DNA of 64,000 nt from Burkholderia aenigmatica (GTDB lineage: Bacteria; Pseudomonadota; Gammaproteobacteria; Burkholderiales; Burkholderiaceae). The notes under the pieces were generated by a model that worked only from the letters and a program-made list of their open reading frames with translations, ran no database searches and had not been told where the DNA came from. The stretch spans positions 1 through 64,000 of the forward strand of contig NZ_CABVQC010000050.1 of the NCBI RefSeq assembly GCF_902499175.1, written 5' to 3'. Numbering within the stretch: position 1 is the first letter of the stretch; each line of letters starts with the position of its first letter. Positions 51,162 to 60,620 of the stretch are shown piece after piece. A program made the translations under genes and the position numbers.

Positions 51162-52298
51162 ATGAACACCCCATCATCACACTGCGGCCGCAAGCGGCCC
51201 GCCATCGCGTACCCGAAGCAAACCTGGCGCCGCTGCGCGGCGATCACGCTCGCCGCCTTCACCGCCGTCGGCGTCGCGCACGCCGGGACGAAGCCGACAA
51301 CGCGCCACGCAATCAACCTGACCCGCGACAGCGGCAGCGAAATCCCACTGAGCAATGAGCCCTACAGCTGGACCACGCACGACGGCAAGGTGCTGGCCGA
51401 GGGCGTGACCGACGACAAGGGACGTGCCGCCGTCGCACGGCAGGCAGGCGAGACGCACTATGTGCTGGAGACCGTCAACACCCGCTGGATCTATACCGTC
51501 GACAACGCTTGCTGGACGCACCGCGACGACGCCTTTGCCCGCTGCGCGAAGCTGACCGACGCCGTCAACCTGGTCGCACAGCGCATGGCCGATAACGCGC
51601 GCGACGAGCAGGCCGCCGCCGCCAAGCGCCGCGATGCCGCGCTCGCCCGTTACCGCGCGGCCGCGGCTGCCAATGACGACGAACTCGTGTGGCTGGGCCC
51701 GCTGCCGGCCGAATGGTCGAGGGACGACGTCCAGAAACGGCTCGACGACGTGTACGGCAAGATCAAGCATGAGCTCGACCATCTCGGCGATGCCGACATC
51801 GACGTGTCCCGCTTCGTGTGCCGGTCGCCCGACCAGATCGGCCCGGCACCGGACCAGCAGGCCGTGATCGACTACATGAGCAGCCTGCGCGAACCGGGTT
51901 CGACGACGCCCGCGCAGTGGACGGCGCTCGTCGAGGCCGCGCGCAAGGGCAACTGGCTCGCGCGGTTGCAGATCTTCGTCGCGCTCGGCTCGCGCCCGAA
52001 AGACGATCTCGTATCGGTCTACCGGCGTATCCAGCTGATGGCGTGGCTGCAGGCGAACCACGTCGGCGCGCTGTACACCTACTACCTAGGCGAACTCGCC
52101 GCAACCGGCTATTTCGAAGGGCCCAGCCCCGATGCCACGTCGCCGATTCCGTTGTATGCGGCGATGCGCGGCAGCTACGCGGCGATGAAGCGCGCGGGCG
52201 ATTCGCTCATGGCTCAGGACGAACCGGAAGCGCAGGCGATCGGCAAGCGCATGCACGATTGCGCGGTGCAAATGATGCCGGTGCTGTTCGCGAAGTAG
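51162..52298 (+). CDS. Exported protein of unknown function
   Basis: A 378-residue protein with an N-terminal signal (about residues 23-41, WRRCAAITLAAFTAVGVAHA) and a mature region that begins with a beta-rich transthyretin-like module (PYSWTTHDGKVLAEGVTDDKGRAAV, then VNTRWIYTVDNACW with a conserved Cys) followed by an alpha-helical, Ala/Arg-rich second half including QIFVALGSRPKDDLVSVYRRIQLMAWLQANHVGALYTYYLGELAATGYF, which resembles Sel1-like repeat helices. I do not recognise a named family. AGAGAGGG lies eight bases upstream of the ATG. Confidence 0.7.
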   Translation: MNTPSSHCGRKRPAIAYPKQTWRRCAAITLAAFTAVGVAHAGTKPTTRHAINLTRDSGSEIPLSNEPYSWTTHDGKVLAEGVTDDKGRAAVARQAGETHYVLETVNTRWIYTVDNACWTHRDDAFARCAKLTDAVNLVAQRMADNARDEQAAAAKRRDAALARYRAAAAANDDELVWLGPLPAEWSRDDVQKRLDDVYGKIKHELDHLGDADIDVSRFVCRSPDQIGPAPDQQAVIDYMSSLREPGSTTPAQWTALVEAARKGNWLARLQIFVALGSRPKDDLVSVYRRIQLMAWLQANHVGALYTYYLGELAATGYFEGPSPDATSPIPLYAAMRGSYAAMKRAGDSLMAQDEPEAQAIGKRMHDCAVQMMPVLFAK

Positions 52299-52376
52299 GC
52301 GCGCACAGCCCCTCACGCAGCGCGCAACCGGCCCGCCGCACGGCCGGCGGCGGGCAGTCCTGCGGCGTCGCGTCGC

Positions 52377-54050
52377 TCAGCGACCGATCCCGAGCCCCGG
52401 CAGCACGCCGGTATTCTCGGCCACCACCGCATGCAGCAGGCGCGGGTTCGCGCCGAGCAGCCCGAGGATCGTCGGCGCGACCTGCTTCGTGCCGACCGTG
52501 TCGGTCACCGTGCGTGCGCGATGCAGGCCCGGATACGACACGAGCAGGCCGAGGTGGCTGTCGTCCGGCGCGTTGCCGCCGTGCTCCTCGTCCTTCTTCG
52601 TGCTCGACGTGTAGATCACGCCCGGATTCGGCTGGACGATGATGTCCGGCGTGCGGCCGTTGGCCGGATCGCCGAAGCGGTCGGCGAGCGCCGCGCCGTA
52701 CAGGATGTAGGCCTGCGAGCCATCCGCGCAGATCCCCGGCGCGTTGCAGCTCAGGTTCGCCTTCAGCGTCTGCACCACGGCCGTGCGCTGGTTGCGGTCG
52801 CGCAGCCAGATCAGGCCGACGTCGTCGGTCTGCACGAAGCCCGTGTCGACCAGGCCCGAACCGTCGTTCAGGTTGCCCGTCGTCGTGTTGTTCTGGCCGA
52901 AGTTGCCGTTCGGGTCGATGTAGTTGTTCGTTTCGAGCAGCTTCGTCAGCGTGTCGCCGTTCTTCACGAGCTTCGTGCGGTCGGTCGGCGACTGGCCATG
53001 CTTCGACGTGACGATCACGGCCGTCGACGAATACAGGTTCGCCTGTTTCAGCGCCGCGACGATATGGCCGATCGAGTTGTCGACATACGTGATCGCGTTC
53101 GCGACCTGCCCGTTCGGCGTGAAGTTGGCATCCATGTAGCCGCCGCCCTTCGTCACCACCGCCTTCTGCGCGACGCTCAGCGTCTGGAAGTCGGCGCCGA
53201 ACAGCGTCGGCACCGGCGCGCTCTTCGTGCCCGTCGAGTCGCGGCCGTTGATCTGGTTGATCAGCGCCTGCACGTGCAGGTTGTCGAATTGCGCGGTGTG
53301 CGAATAGACGTCCGTGTAGTCCGTCTTCGTCGTCGGGTCGATCGAGTTGATCTCGGTGCGCATCAGATCGTCGACGCCGGTGCCCGACGGCCCGTTCAGC
53401 CAGTCGTAGCCCCATGCGTGCTTGTCGGCCCACGCGGTGTAGGCGTTCGGGATGCCGGCCTTCACGGCCTCGAACACCGTATTGGTCTTCACGTAGTTGT
53501 GCGGATAGACCGGAACGCACTTGCCGTTGACCTTCGCGTTCGGGATCGCCTGCGGGTTGAACGCGCCGCCGCCGTTCAGGTGGACGAGCGCGCCGCCGTT
53601 CTGGGCATCGATGCCGGTCGTCTCGTCGAACACGACGTTCCAGCCCTGCTTGCCCGAGCAGCTCGTGTCGCCCGGCGCGTACAGGTTGCGGTCGTACGAC
53701 ACGTCGTAGAACAGGCCGGCCGTCTTCGGCGAGCCGCCCGTCACGAGCGCGGCGAGGCCCGGGAACGAATCCGACAGGCCCGGCGTATAGGCATTCGTGT
53801 ACGTCACGCCGTGCTGCGCGAGCACCGCGATGTTCGGGCACGTGTTCGCGCCGATGCAGCGCGCGAGATCCTGCTCGTGCAGGCCGTCGACGCTGATCAG
53901 CAGCACGTGCTTCACGACGCGGCTCGCGTGGCCGCGGTCCTCGCCCTGACTATCGCCGTCCTGCTGCGCCGCGTGCGCACCCGCGCCTGCGAGCGCCAGC
54001 GCGCCCGCCACCATCGCCACCAACTTCCGCTGCTTACCAAGGAAAGACAT
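52377..54050 (-). CDS. Alkaline-phosphatase-superfamily hydrolase (phosphodiesterase type)
   Basis: Secreted metal-dependent hydrolase of 557 residues with Sec signal (MSFLGKQRKLVAMVAGALAL to AGAHA). HVLLISVDGLHEQDLARC gives the first metal-binding Asp, and SDSFPGLAALVTGGSP the nucleophile Ser/Thr region of nucleotide pyrophosphatase/phosphodiesterases. AVIVTSKHGQSP holds the later metal-binding His; and DDSHLGLLVSYPGLH another. The family cleaves phosphodiesters or phosphonates in the periplasm. Start is taken as the ATG at 54050; a GTG two codons earlier is also open. Confidence 0.85.
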   Translation of the reverse strand: MSFLGKQRKLVAMVAGALALAGAGAHAAQQDGDSQGEDRGHASRVVKHVLLISVDGLHEQDLARCIGANTCPNIAVLAQHGVTYTNAYTPGLSDSFPGLAALVTGGSPKTAGLFYDVSYDRNLYAPGDTSCSGKQGWNVVFDETTGIDAQNGGALVHLNGGGAFNPQAIPNAKVNGKCVPVYPHNYVKTNTVFEAVKAGIPNAYTAWADKHAWGYDWLNGPSGTGVDDLMRTEINSIDPTTKTDYTDVYSHTAQFDNLHVQALINQINGRDSTGTKSAPVPTLFGADFQTLSVAQKAVVTKGGGYMDANFTPNGQVANAITYVDNSIGHIVAALKQANLYSSTAVIVTSKHGQSPTDRTKLVKNGDTLTKLLETNNYIDPNGNFGQNNTTTGNLNDGSGLVDTGFVQTDDVGLIWLRDRNQRTAVVQTLKANLSCNAPGICADGSQAYILYGAALADRFGDPANGRTPDIIVQPNPGVIYTSSTKKDEEHGGNAPDDSHLGLLVSYPGLHRARTVTDTVGTKQVAPTILGLLGANPRLLHAVVAENTGVLPGLGIGR

Positions 54051-54365
54051 GATCACCCCACCTCATCGATTGACGTTGAACTGCGTGACTTGCCAACAAG
54101 CGCGCAAAATATCGCCGCGTCGTGGGTCGCTCGCATGAAGCAAGGCTTTCTGTTTTCTATCAAACGTAACCAATCGCAAGTGACACGAAGCGGTCGCAAA
54201 GGAAGGTGACCTAGCGCACATTGCGACGCGCGCTTTCACCCGCCGGCACCGCGCCGGTGCATCGGTCAAACCGCCCGCGGCGTTACGCGCCGCGCGATTT
54301 TTTTCCGGCTTGGCGCATGACTATTGGCGTGTGATAAAGGGTTTTCCCTGACCCGGAGCACGAGT
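54051..54365. other. Intergenic region
   Basis: About 315 bp between the divergent hydrolase gene and the 74-residue protein gene, probably with promoters for both; I see no named element. Confidence 0.4.
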
Positions 54366-54590
54366 ATGTCGACCCTGGAAGCTCTCCGGTTCGTGCTGGA
54401 CGATGCACGCACCCCCGAAATCATTCGCCACCACGTCGTCGACGCGTTGCAGTACGCGTTGCGCAACTACGGACAGGTGTTCACCGCGAAAGAGGTCGAA
54501 TGGCTGGCGCAGTGGGACGATGCGCGTCTGCCGCTGGCCGCGAAGAAGGAATTGGGCAAGCGCGAAGAACCGGCGATCGCCGCGCGCTGA
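54366..54590 (+). CDS. Small conserved-looking protein, function unknown
   Basis: A 74-residue cytosolic protein starting at 54366 with CCGGAG eight bases upstream. It is largely helical (MSTLEALRFVLDDARTPEIIRHHVVDALQYALRNYG, in pieces), followed by VFTAKEVEWLAQWDDARLPLAAKKELGKREE. No family recognised. Convergent with the giant AsmA-like gene, from which it is separated by 59 bp. Confidence 0.6.
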   Translation: MSTLEALRFVLDDARTPEIIRHHVVDALQYALRNYGQVFTAKEVEWLAQWDDARLPLAAKKELGKREEPAIAAR

Positions 54591-54649
54591 AGGAAGCACG
54601 CCGCCGCGCCCGAACGGATGAACGGACGCAGCGGCGGCGGATGGCCTGC

Positions 54650-57600
54650 TTACTGCAGGCCGAAGTCGACGCGGGTCGTCGCGCCCTTGTCCTCGATGCC
54701 CTTCGCGTCGAGCTTCGGCGCGACGACGAACACGCGGCTCGAATCGATCTTGCCGTCGAGGTACTGGCGCACGGCCTGCGCGCGCTGCTGCGCGAGCGCA
54801 CGCAGCGCGTTGTCGTCGGCCGGCGCGTGCTCGGCGAGCGCCTTCTTCATGTCGGCGTCGGGTAGCGTCTTCTGCAGGCCGATCAGGTTGCGCGGCTTCT
54901 TGAAGTCGGCGGCCTTGTACGCGCGCGTCAGGTACTTGCTGTACTCGGCCGGCTCGACCTTCACCGACATCGGGTCGATGCTCTCGCCCTGCCCGACCAC
55001 GTCCTTCAGCTTCTGCTGGCGCACCAGCCGGTCGACGTACGCATCGCCGAGCCCCGACGTGTCCTTCGCCGGATCGACGCGGCCGATCAGGTCGAGGCGG
55101 ATCGACGGCTTCTCGGTCAGCATCTTCACGACGGTGTCGAGCTTCTTCTGCTGCGCATCGTCGAGCTGGTACGAGCCCGGCGCGAATTCGACATAGCCGA
55201 GATCCTCGCCGCCGCTGCCGAACGCATGCGCGAGCAGCGAGAACGGCGACGTGACGGCCTTCGCGATCAGGTTCAGCACCGCGCGCCAGATCAGCCCGCC
55301 GACGCTGAACTCCGGATTCGACAGCGAACCGGACACCGGCAGGTTCACGTCGATCTGGCCGCGCGTGTTCTTCAGCAGCGAAATCGCGAGCTTCACCGGC
55401 AGCTTCGTCGCCGTGTCGTTCTCCACATGGTCGCCGAACGTGAGCTGGTCGATGAAGATGTGGTTGTTCGCCTTCAACTGGTCGTTCTCGAGCGCGTAAT
55501 GCAGGTCGACGTTGAGCTTGCCCTTCGTGATCGGGTAGCCGGCGTACTTCGCCGAGTACGGCGTCAGGTTGGTCAGCTCGATGTCGTGCGCGGTCGCGGT
55601 GAGGTCGAGCGCCGGCTTCTCGATCAGCGGGTTCACCGAACCCTTGATCGAGATCGGCCCGTTGCCCGCGAGGTTCGCGGCCACGTCGACCGGCGCGGAC
55701 GTCGTCGAATCCGTGCCGAACGCGCCGACCGTGCCCTTGATCGCGACGAGGTTCGCCGTGTAGTTCGGCTTGATGAAGTTGTCGGTGTACGTGACACGGC
55801 CGTTCTGCAGCAGCAACTCGCCGAAATGCATCCGCACCGGGCTCTGCGGCGGCGTCGCCGCCTTCACGACCACCGTCGCGGATGCGGCGGCCGGCGCCGA
55901 CGCCTGCTGCGCGACCGCAGCCGATGCAGCCTGGGTGGCGGCCGGCGGCGTCATGCCCGGCGACAGCGGCACCGGTTCGCTCTTGCTCGCATCGCGCGTG
56001 AGCGACTGCGCGGGGCCCGACTCCTTCGCGACGACGTCCTTCAGGTTCAGCCGCCCCTGCGCATCGAGCAGCACGCGGCCGTAGAAGTTCGAGAACGTCA
56101 CGCGCGACGCATCGACGTCGGTGCCCTTCTCGTCGTAGTTCGCCTTCAGGTTCGTCAGCGCGAGGGAGCGCCAGCCCGCGAACGGATCGGAGGTCGCCTT
56201 GTCGAGCATCCGCACGTCGACCAGCGCGACGTCGCCGCGGTAGGTCGCGCGCGGCGTGTCCTTCACCTGCGCGAACGTCAGGTTGCCCTGCGCGTTGAGC
56301 AGCGCGCTGGCGATCGTCGCGTTCAGCGCACTGCCGAAGTACGGCTCGAACGCGGCTGCGTCGAGGCGGTTGCCGTTGATCTTCAAGCCGAGTTTCAGCG
56401 GCTGCGCGGTCACGTCGCCCGTCATGTTCAGCGAGCCCTTGCGGTTCAGCGTCGCCTTCAACTGCACGGGCAGCGGCTTGGTCATGTCGTCGCTGATCTT
56501 CTGCACCGACAGGTCCAGCGGCTTGATCGCGAGCTTTACCGGGCGCGGCGTCGACAAGTCGGTGAAGTTCGCGGACGAATCCTTCACGTTCAGCGCGTCG
56601 ATCCGGTAATGCCACGACGGCGCGGCGGCCTCGGCCTTGCGCGCGACCGTGCGCTTCGGCACCGACGCCTGCGCGGGTTCGGCCAGCGCCGCGAGGTCGA
56701 TCTTGCCGTCCTTCAGGCGCTGCACGTCGAGCGCGAGCCCGCTGGCGTCGACGCTCGCGATCTCCGCGGTGCGCGCGGCCACGTCGACCTTCGCGATCTT
56801 CGCGCTCGCGTCGGGCAGCACGATCGCCGGTGCCTTCGCGTCGGGCGTCGCGATCTTCAGCGACTTCAGGCTGATCGTGCTGTCGGCGACCTGTGCGGCG
56901 AGCGGCGTCTTGCCCCAGTCGGCCTTCGCGTTGACGGTCGCGCCGAGCGTGCCGTCGAGCACGCGCGCTCGCGTCGCTTCGCCCAGGTACGGCTGCAATG
57001 CCGGCAGCGCGAGCGCGGCGACCGTCAGCTTGCTCTCGGCCTGCTTCTCCGCGAGATTGAAGGTGCCTTCGGCCGTCACGTCGCCGCCGCGCGACAGCGA
57101 CGTCGACAGCGTGTATTTCGCGGGCGTCTTGCCCTGCATCGAGAAGCCGTCGAGCGTCGCGGCGAGCTTCGTGAGCGACAGCGCGGTCGCCGTCGCCGGC
57201 ACGCGGTCGTCGACGTTGACCGTGCCACCGTCGATCGCGAAGTGACGGATCGTCAGGTCGAGCGGCGGCGCCTCCTTCGCGCCGGCTTCGGCCTTCACGC
57301 CGCTGGCGGCGGCAACGGCCGCGTCGGAAGCGGCCGTGGCGCCCGACGCCGCCGGCTTCTCGGCGGCCTTCGATGCGGCGGCCGGCTGTGCGGCGAGCTT
57401 CTCGACGTTCAATACGCCCTGCTTGTCGCGCGACAGGTCGACCACCGGCTGGTCGATCCGGATCTCGTCGAAGTGCATCGCGTTGCGCAGCGGCTCGAGG
57501 CTGGCCGCCGCGACGTGCACGCTACGCGCGGCGAACAGCGGCGCGGATGCGTGATCGGTCACCTTCGCGTCGTTCAGGTCGACGGTGCCCAATACGCGCA

Positions 57601-58450
57601 GCGCGGGCGTCTCGCCGCTCATCACGAAATTGACCTTGAGGTCGCTGCTCAGCAGGCCGCTCGTCACGGCCACCGGCAGCTTCGCCGGCACGTACGAGAT
57701 CAGCTTCGGCACGTCGAGGCCGTCGAATTTCAGCGCGATCTCCGATTCGCGCGACTGCGCGAACGGCTTGGTCTTGCCGTCGATCGCGATCGGGCTGCCG
57801 TCGAAGCGTGCGCGCAGCTTCGGTTCGACGAAGATGTCGGTCTTCGATGCCAGCGTCGCGATATACGGAATGCCGAGCGTCCAGTTGTCGACGACGTGCT
57901 TTTCGTTCAGCAGGCGGTCGTCGAAATCGATCCGGCCGTTGTTGACCTGGATGTTCGACACCGAGAACTGCGTCGGCTTGCTTTCGGGTTTCGGCGACGG
58001 CGTCGAGAACTTCTCGATCAGGTCGGTGAAGTTGAAGCGCTGCGCGTCATAGCGGACGATATGGAAGCGCGGCGAATCGAGACGGACTTCATTGACGATC
58101 GGCGCGCCGCGGAACAGCGACGACCACGACGGCCGCACGACGAGCTTCGCGATGTCGATGAAGTCGCCCTGCCCGCCTTTGTCGCCGAGATGGACGCCGT
58201 CGGCTTCGAGGTTCAGCGTGTACGGGTTCAGCGCGATGCGCTGGATCGTGGCGGGCCGGTCGAGCTGCTTGCTCAACTGCTGTTCGGCGATATGGCGGAT
58301 CAGCGGCGGCGCCGCGAAGAACCCGAGCAGTCCGAATAAAACGATGAAGATCAGCAGGCCGATGCCGATGCGCCGGGTCCGGCGCGAGCGTGCAACGCCA
58401 CCGAGGGCATGGAGGGTCGAGGATACGGTTTCTTTGTCTGCGCTTGCCAT
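54650..58450 (-). CDS. AsmA/DUF748-like giant envelope protein
   Basis: A 1266-residue periplasmic protein with one N-terminal membrane anchor (LLIFIVLFGLLGFFAAPPLIRHI, residues ~25-47 split). The rest is built of long beta-sheet repeats with recurring phrases such as NGRIDFDDRL, VDLSRDKQGVLNVEKLAA, LDLTIRHFAIDGGTVNVDDR and ANLVAIKGTVGAFG. These are the DUF748/AsmA-type repeats of bridge-like lipid transfer proteins; the long hydrophobic groove would carry phospholipids between inner and outer membrane. Start at 58450 with GAGG upstream; a further upstream ATG at 58492 lacks one. The C-terminal 150 residues (VDRLVRQQKLKDVVGQGESID onwards) are helical and separate. Confidence 0.82.
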   Translation of the reverse strand: MASADKETVSSTLHALGGVARSRRTRRIGIGLLIFIVLFGLLGFFAAPPLIRHIAEQQLSKQLDRPATIQRIALNPYTLNLEADGVHLGDKGGQGDFIDIAKLVVRPSWSSLFRGAPIVNEVRLDSPRFHIVRYDAQRFNFTDLIEKFSTPSPKPESKPTQFSVSNIQVNNGRIDFDDRLLNEKHVVDNWTLGIPYIATLASKTDIFVEPKLRARFDGSPIAIDGKTKPFAQSRESEIALKFDGLDVPKLISYVPAKLPVAVTSGLLSSDLKVNFVMSGETPALRVLGTVDLNDAKVTDHASAPLFAARSVHVAAASLEPLRNAMHFDEIRIDQPVVDLSRDKQGVLNVEKLAAQPAAASKAAEKPAASGATAASDAAVAAASGVKAEAGAKEAPPLDLTIRHFAIDGGTVNVDDRVPATATALSLTKLAATLDGFSMQGKTPAKYTLSTSLSRGGDVTAEGTFNLAEKQAESKLTVAALALPALQPYLGEATRARVLDGTLGATVNAKADWGKTPLAAQVADSTISLKSLKIATPDAKAPAIVLPDASAKIAKVDVAARTAEIASVDASGLALDVQRLKDGKIDLAALAEPAQASVPKRTVARKAEAAAPSWHYRIDALNVKDSSANFTDLSTPRPVKLAIKPLDLSVQKISDDMTKPLPVQLKATLNRKGSLNMTGDVTAQPLKLGLKINGNRLDAAAFEPYFGSALNATIASALLNAQGNLTFAQVKDTPRATYRGDVALVDVRMLDKATSDPFAGWRSLALTNLKANYDEKGTDVDASRVTFSNFYGRVLLDAQGRLNLKDVVAKESGPAQSLTRDASKSEPVPLSPGMTPPAATQAASAAVAQQASAPAAASATVVVKAATPPQSPVRMHFGELLLQNGRVTYTDNFIKPNYTANLVAIKGTVGAFGTDSTTSAPVDVAANLAGNGPISIKGSVNPLIEKPALDLTATAHDIELTNLTPYSAKYAGYPITKGKLNVDLHYALENDQLKANNHIFIDQLTFGDHVENDTATKLPVKLAISLLKNTRGQIDVNLPVSGSLSNPEFSVGGLIWRAVLNLIAKAVTSPFSLLAHAFGSGGEDLGYVEFAPGSYQLDDAQQKKLDTVVKMLTEKPSIRLDLIGRVDPAKDTSGLGDAYVDRLVRQQKLKDVVGQGESIDPMSVKVEPAEYSKYLTRAYKAADFKKPRNLIGLQKTLPDADMKKALAEHAPADDNALRALAQQRAQAVRQYLDGKIDSSRVFVVAPKLDAKGIEDKGATTRVDFGLQ

Positions 58451-58598
58451 GCTTGAATGCCTCGGGATGGAATGCCGGGCCGCACCGGACAACCGGGCGG
58501 CCGCGCACGCTATCCCGAAAGTATAGGCTCAGGAGGTGACGGTACGGGGTTCGGGCGCCGCTGCGCCCGCCGGTCGGACAACGCCGCCGGTCATCCGT

Positions 58599-60035
58599 TC
58601 ATTTCCGGACGATGGCGGGCGGCATCCACGACCCGTCGCTCGCCTGCGGCTTCGGTGCGTACAGGCGCAATGCGAGTGCGAAATCGGCGCGCGGCGCCGG
58701 CAGCCAGTTGGCCGCGTGCGTGCCGCCCGGCGACGCCGACACGACGATGTCGATCGAGCCGTCGTGGTTGCGGCGCAGCCGGTCGCGATCGCCGAGCGAG
58801 CGGCGCGCCGATCCGACGTCGGGCAGCGCGCCGTTCGTCGAATAGGGCGTGAGCGTCCAGAACGCGCGCACCGGCGGCAGCGCGCCCGGCGCGAAATGCA
58901 GCATGTAGCGGTTCGCACCGTTCAGCGGATGGCCATCGCTGTCGACACGGACGACCGCGAGCGTTTCGTCGTCGCGCGTCGCGGTGCCGAATTGCGTGTA
59001 GGCCGCGTATGCGCGCAGCGTGTAATCCTGGCCGTACTTGCCGGCCGTATCGCCAATCCAGCTCCAGCCGTTCGCGTTCAGCAGGTTCGACGGCGGCGTC
59101 GCCAGCCGCGCGCGCGCCTCGGCCACACCGGCCGTCGCGGCCGCAAGGCGATCGCCCGTCCACAGTACCGGGTAGCCGGCCAACACGCCGATGTCGCCGA
59201 GCGACGCCTGCGCGTGCGCGTCGTCAGCCGGTGCCGGGTTGTCCTGAAGCGCCTGCGCGAAGCGCGTGAAGAACGCCTTCGGGTCGAGCGCGGCCACCTG
59301 CTCGGCCGGCGTGCCGCCGCCCACCGCTTCGGACGGCGCGCTGCCCGCATGGACCGCGACCGACGCGCCGCGCGCCGCGCCCGTGTAGACCGACAGCGGC
59401 ACCACGCGGATCGCGCGCTGCAGTTTCTTCACGTTCGTCAGGTCGCGCCCGCCGCTCGTCTGCAGCCGGACTTCGAGCCACGCGTTGGCCGACGGGACGT
59501 CGATCCGGATCGCGCCCTTCGGCAGCGTGCCCTGCCAGTCCTTTGCGGCAAAGGCAATCGTTTGCGATCGCGCGCCGCCGCGGGCACCGCGTGCCGCCAC
59601 GCTCGACCCCGACCACAGCACGTTCGTCCACATGTCGAGCGCGCGCGCGTCCCAGTAGCGGCCGCGCGTGTCGGGCAACGTGACGATCACGGGTTCGGCG
59701 GCGACGTCGAGCCAGCCGGTCGAGTCGAGCGTGTCGACGCCCGGCAGCGGCGGATTGACCGCGCCGACGGGCGGCAGCGCCTGCGCGTGGCGCAGCGTGT
59801 TGAGGGGCGCCTGCCCCGGTTGCGCGCCGTCGCCGCCCGTCGCCGCTTCCTTCGCGACGTCCATCAGCACGAGCGGATACGCATAAACATAGGAGTCGGC
59901 GACTTCCGCGCGCATCCAGCCGGTTTTCCGCTGGATCGCATCCGGTTGCGACGCGCACCCCGCCAGCAGCGCCGCCATGGCCAGCGGCGCGCACGCGCGC
60001 CGCAGGGCAACGGATTCTCGTAGGTTTTCAATCAT
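58599..60035 (-). CDS. DUF1254/DUF1214-domain lipoprotein
   Basis: A 478-residue lipoprotein: signal MIENLRESVALRRACAPLAMAALLAGC with lipobox LLAGC (acylated Cys ~27). The mature part begins with a DUF1254 region (VYAYPLVLMDVAKEAA, RHAQALPPVGAVNPPLPGVDTLDSTGWLDVAAEPV) and ends with the DUF1214 signature (YTLRAYAAYTQFGT, GANRYMLHFAPGALPPVRAFWTLTPYS, NWLPAPRADFALALRLYAPK). Proteins of this class form a beta-rich fold; their substrates and functions are unknown, with some members associated with lipid or small-molecule binding in the envelope. Transcribed away from the hicAB region. Confidence 0.83.
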   Translation of the reverse strand: MIENLRESVALRRACAPLAMAALLAGCASQPDAIQRKTGWMRAEVADSYVYAYPLVLMDVAKEAATGGDGAQPGQAPLNTLRHAQALPPVGAVNPPLPGVDTLDSTGWLDVAAEPVIVTLPDTRGRYWDARALDMWTNVLWSGSSVAARGARGGARSQTIAFAAKDWQGTLPKGAIRIDVPSANAWLEVRLQTSGGRDLTNVKKLQRAIRVVPLSVYTGAARGASVAVHAGSAPSEAVGGGTPAEQVAALDPKAFFTRFAQALQDNPAPADDAHAQASLGDIGVLAGYPVLWTGDRLAAATAGVAEARARLATPPSNLLNANGWSWIGDTAGKYGQDYTLRAYAAYTQFGTATRDDETLAVVRVDSDGHPLNGANRYMLHFAPGALPPVRAFWTLTPYSTNGALPDVGSARRSLGDRDRLRRNHDGSIDIVVSASPGGTHAANWLPAPRADFALALRLYAPKPQASDGSWMPPAIVRK

Positions 60036-60406
60036 CGATTCTGGCCGAATATTCTTTCTTTTCAGTCAACGCCCGGTTCGGCTCGAAAACGGCGAACCCG
60101 GGCACCTCAGCTCGCCCGGATGGCCGTTTCGTCACGTTTCGCTACGGTGGGCGCTGATGTCAGCGCCGGTATCATAGCGCCTAAGGGCATCCCCCAATAT
60201 GCCGAATAACAGGCGGGGCCTAGCTGCGGCATGGGGACGCCGCCGATATGTCGTCCGAGCCGCTCAATAAATCGGGGCGAGATCGCATCGGTTTCGGCCT
60301 GTGCGGGACCGATCCGAACGCGAATCGAACCGCCGCCCGGACTGACAGATGGTGTCACTATTGACACCATTCGGTATGGCACACGAATGGAAGATCCCTC
60401 GAGCAA
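60036..60406. other. Divergent regulatory region before hicAB
   Basis: About 370 bp with the HicB-type operator at 60349-60370 and no other recognisable gene. Confidence 0.5.
60349..60370. promoter_or_regulatory. Predicted HicB operator
   Basis: Perfect inverted repeat ATGGTGTCA-CTAT-TGACACCAT (9-bp arms, 4-base spacer), 36 bp upstream of the hicA start. It fits a ribbon-helix-helix HicB dimer acting on its own promoter. Confidence 0.78.
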
Positions 60407-60607
60407 ATGAGATGCGAGCCCGCGAATGTGCGTTTCAGCGATCTATTCAAGGTCTGCAAGGCGCACTTCGGACCGGCCCGCCAATCCGGTTCAAGCCATG
60501 CCATTTTCAAGACACCGTGGCAAGGCAACCCCCGAGTGAATATCCAGAACGATCAAGGGAAAGCAAAGGCTGATCAGGTGCGGCAGGTTCTCGACGCGAT
60601 CGACTGA
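60407..60607 (+). CDS. hicA: HicA-family mRNA interferase toxin
   Basis: Small toxin of 66 residues that binds and cleaves mRNA and tmRNA at the ribosome or free in the cytosol. The double-stranded RNA-binding-like fold is visible: VRFSDLFKVCKAHFG, then QSGSSHAIFKTPWQG with catalytic His31, and VNIQNDQGKAKADQVRQVLDAID as the C-terminal helix. A GTG/ATG choice exists; 60407 fits the family start MRCEPANVRF. No strong ribosome-binding site precedes it. The antitoxin gene follows with 13 bp between them, the usual hicA-hicB order. Confidence 0.92.
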   Translation: MRCEPANVRFSDLFKVCKAHFGPARQSGSSHAIFKTPWQGNPRVNIQNDQGKAKADQVRQVLDAID

Positions 60608-60620
60608 AGGAACAGAAATC

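Noticed and set aside
52431..54209. 592-residue plus-strand frame opposite the alkaline-phosphatase-superfamily gene
   Set aside because: Arg/Val/His-rich translation typical of the complement of a GC-rich gene; the minus-strand protein has signal peptide and family motifs.
55226..58339. 1037-residue plus-strand frame opposite the AsmA-like gene
   Set aside because: Translation is an Arg/Asp-rich shadow with no domain; the opposite strand carries the repeated beta-rich AsmA pattern and a membrane anchor.
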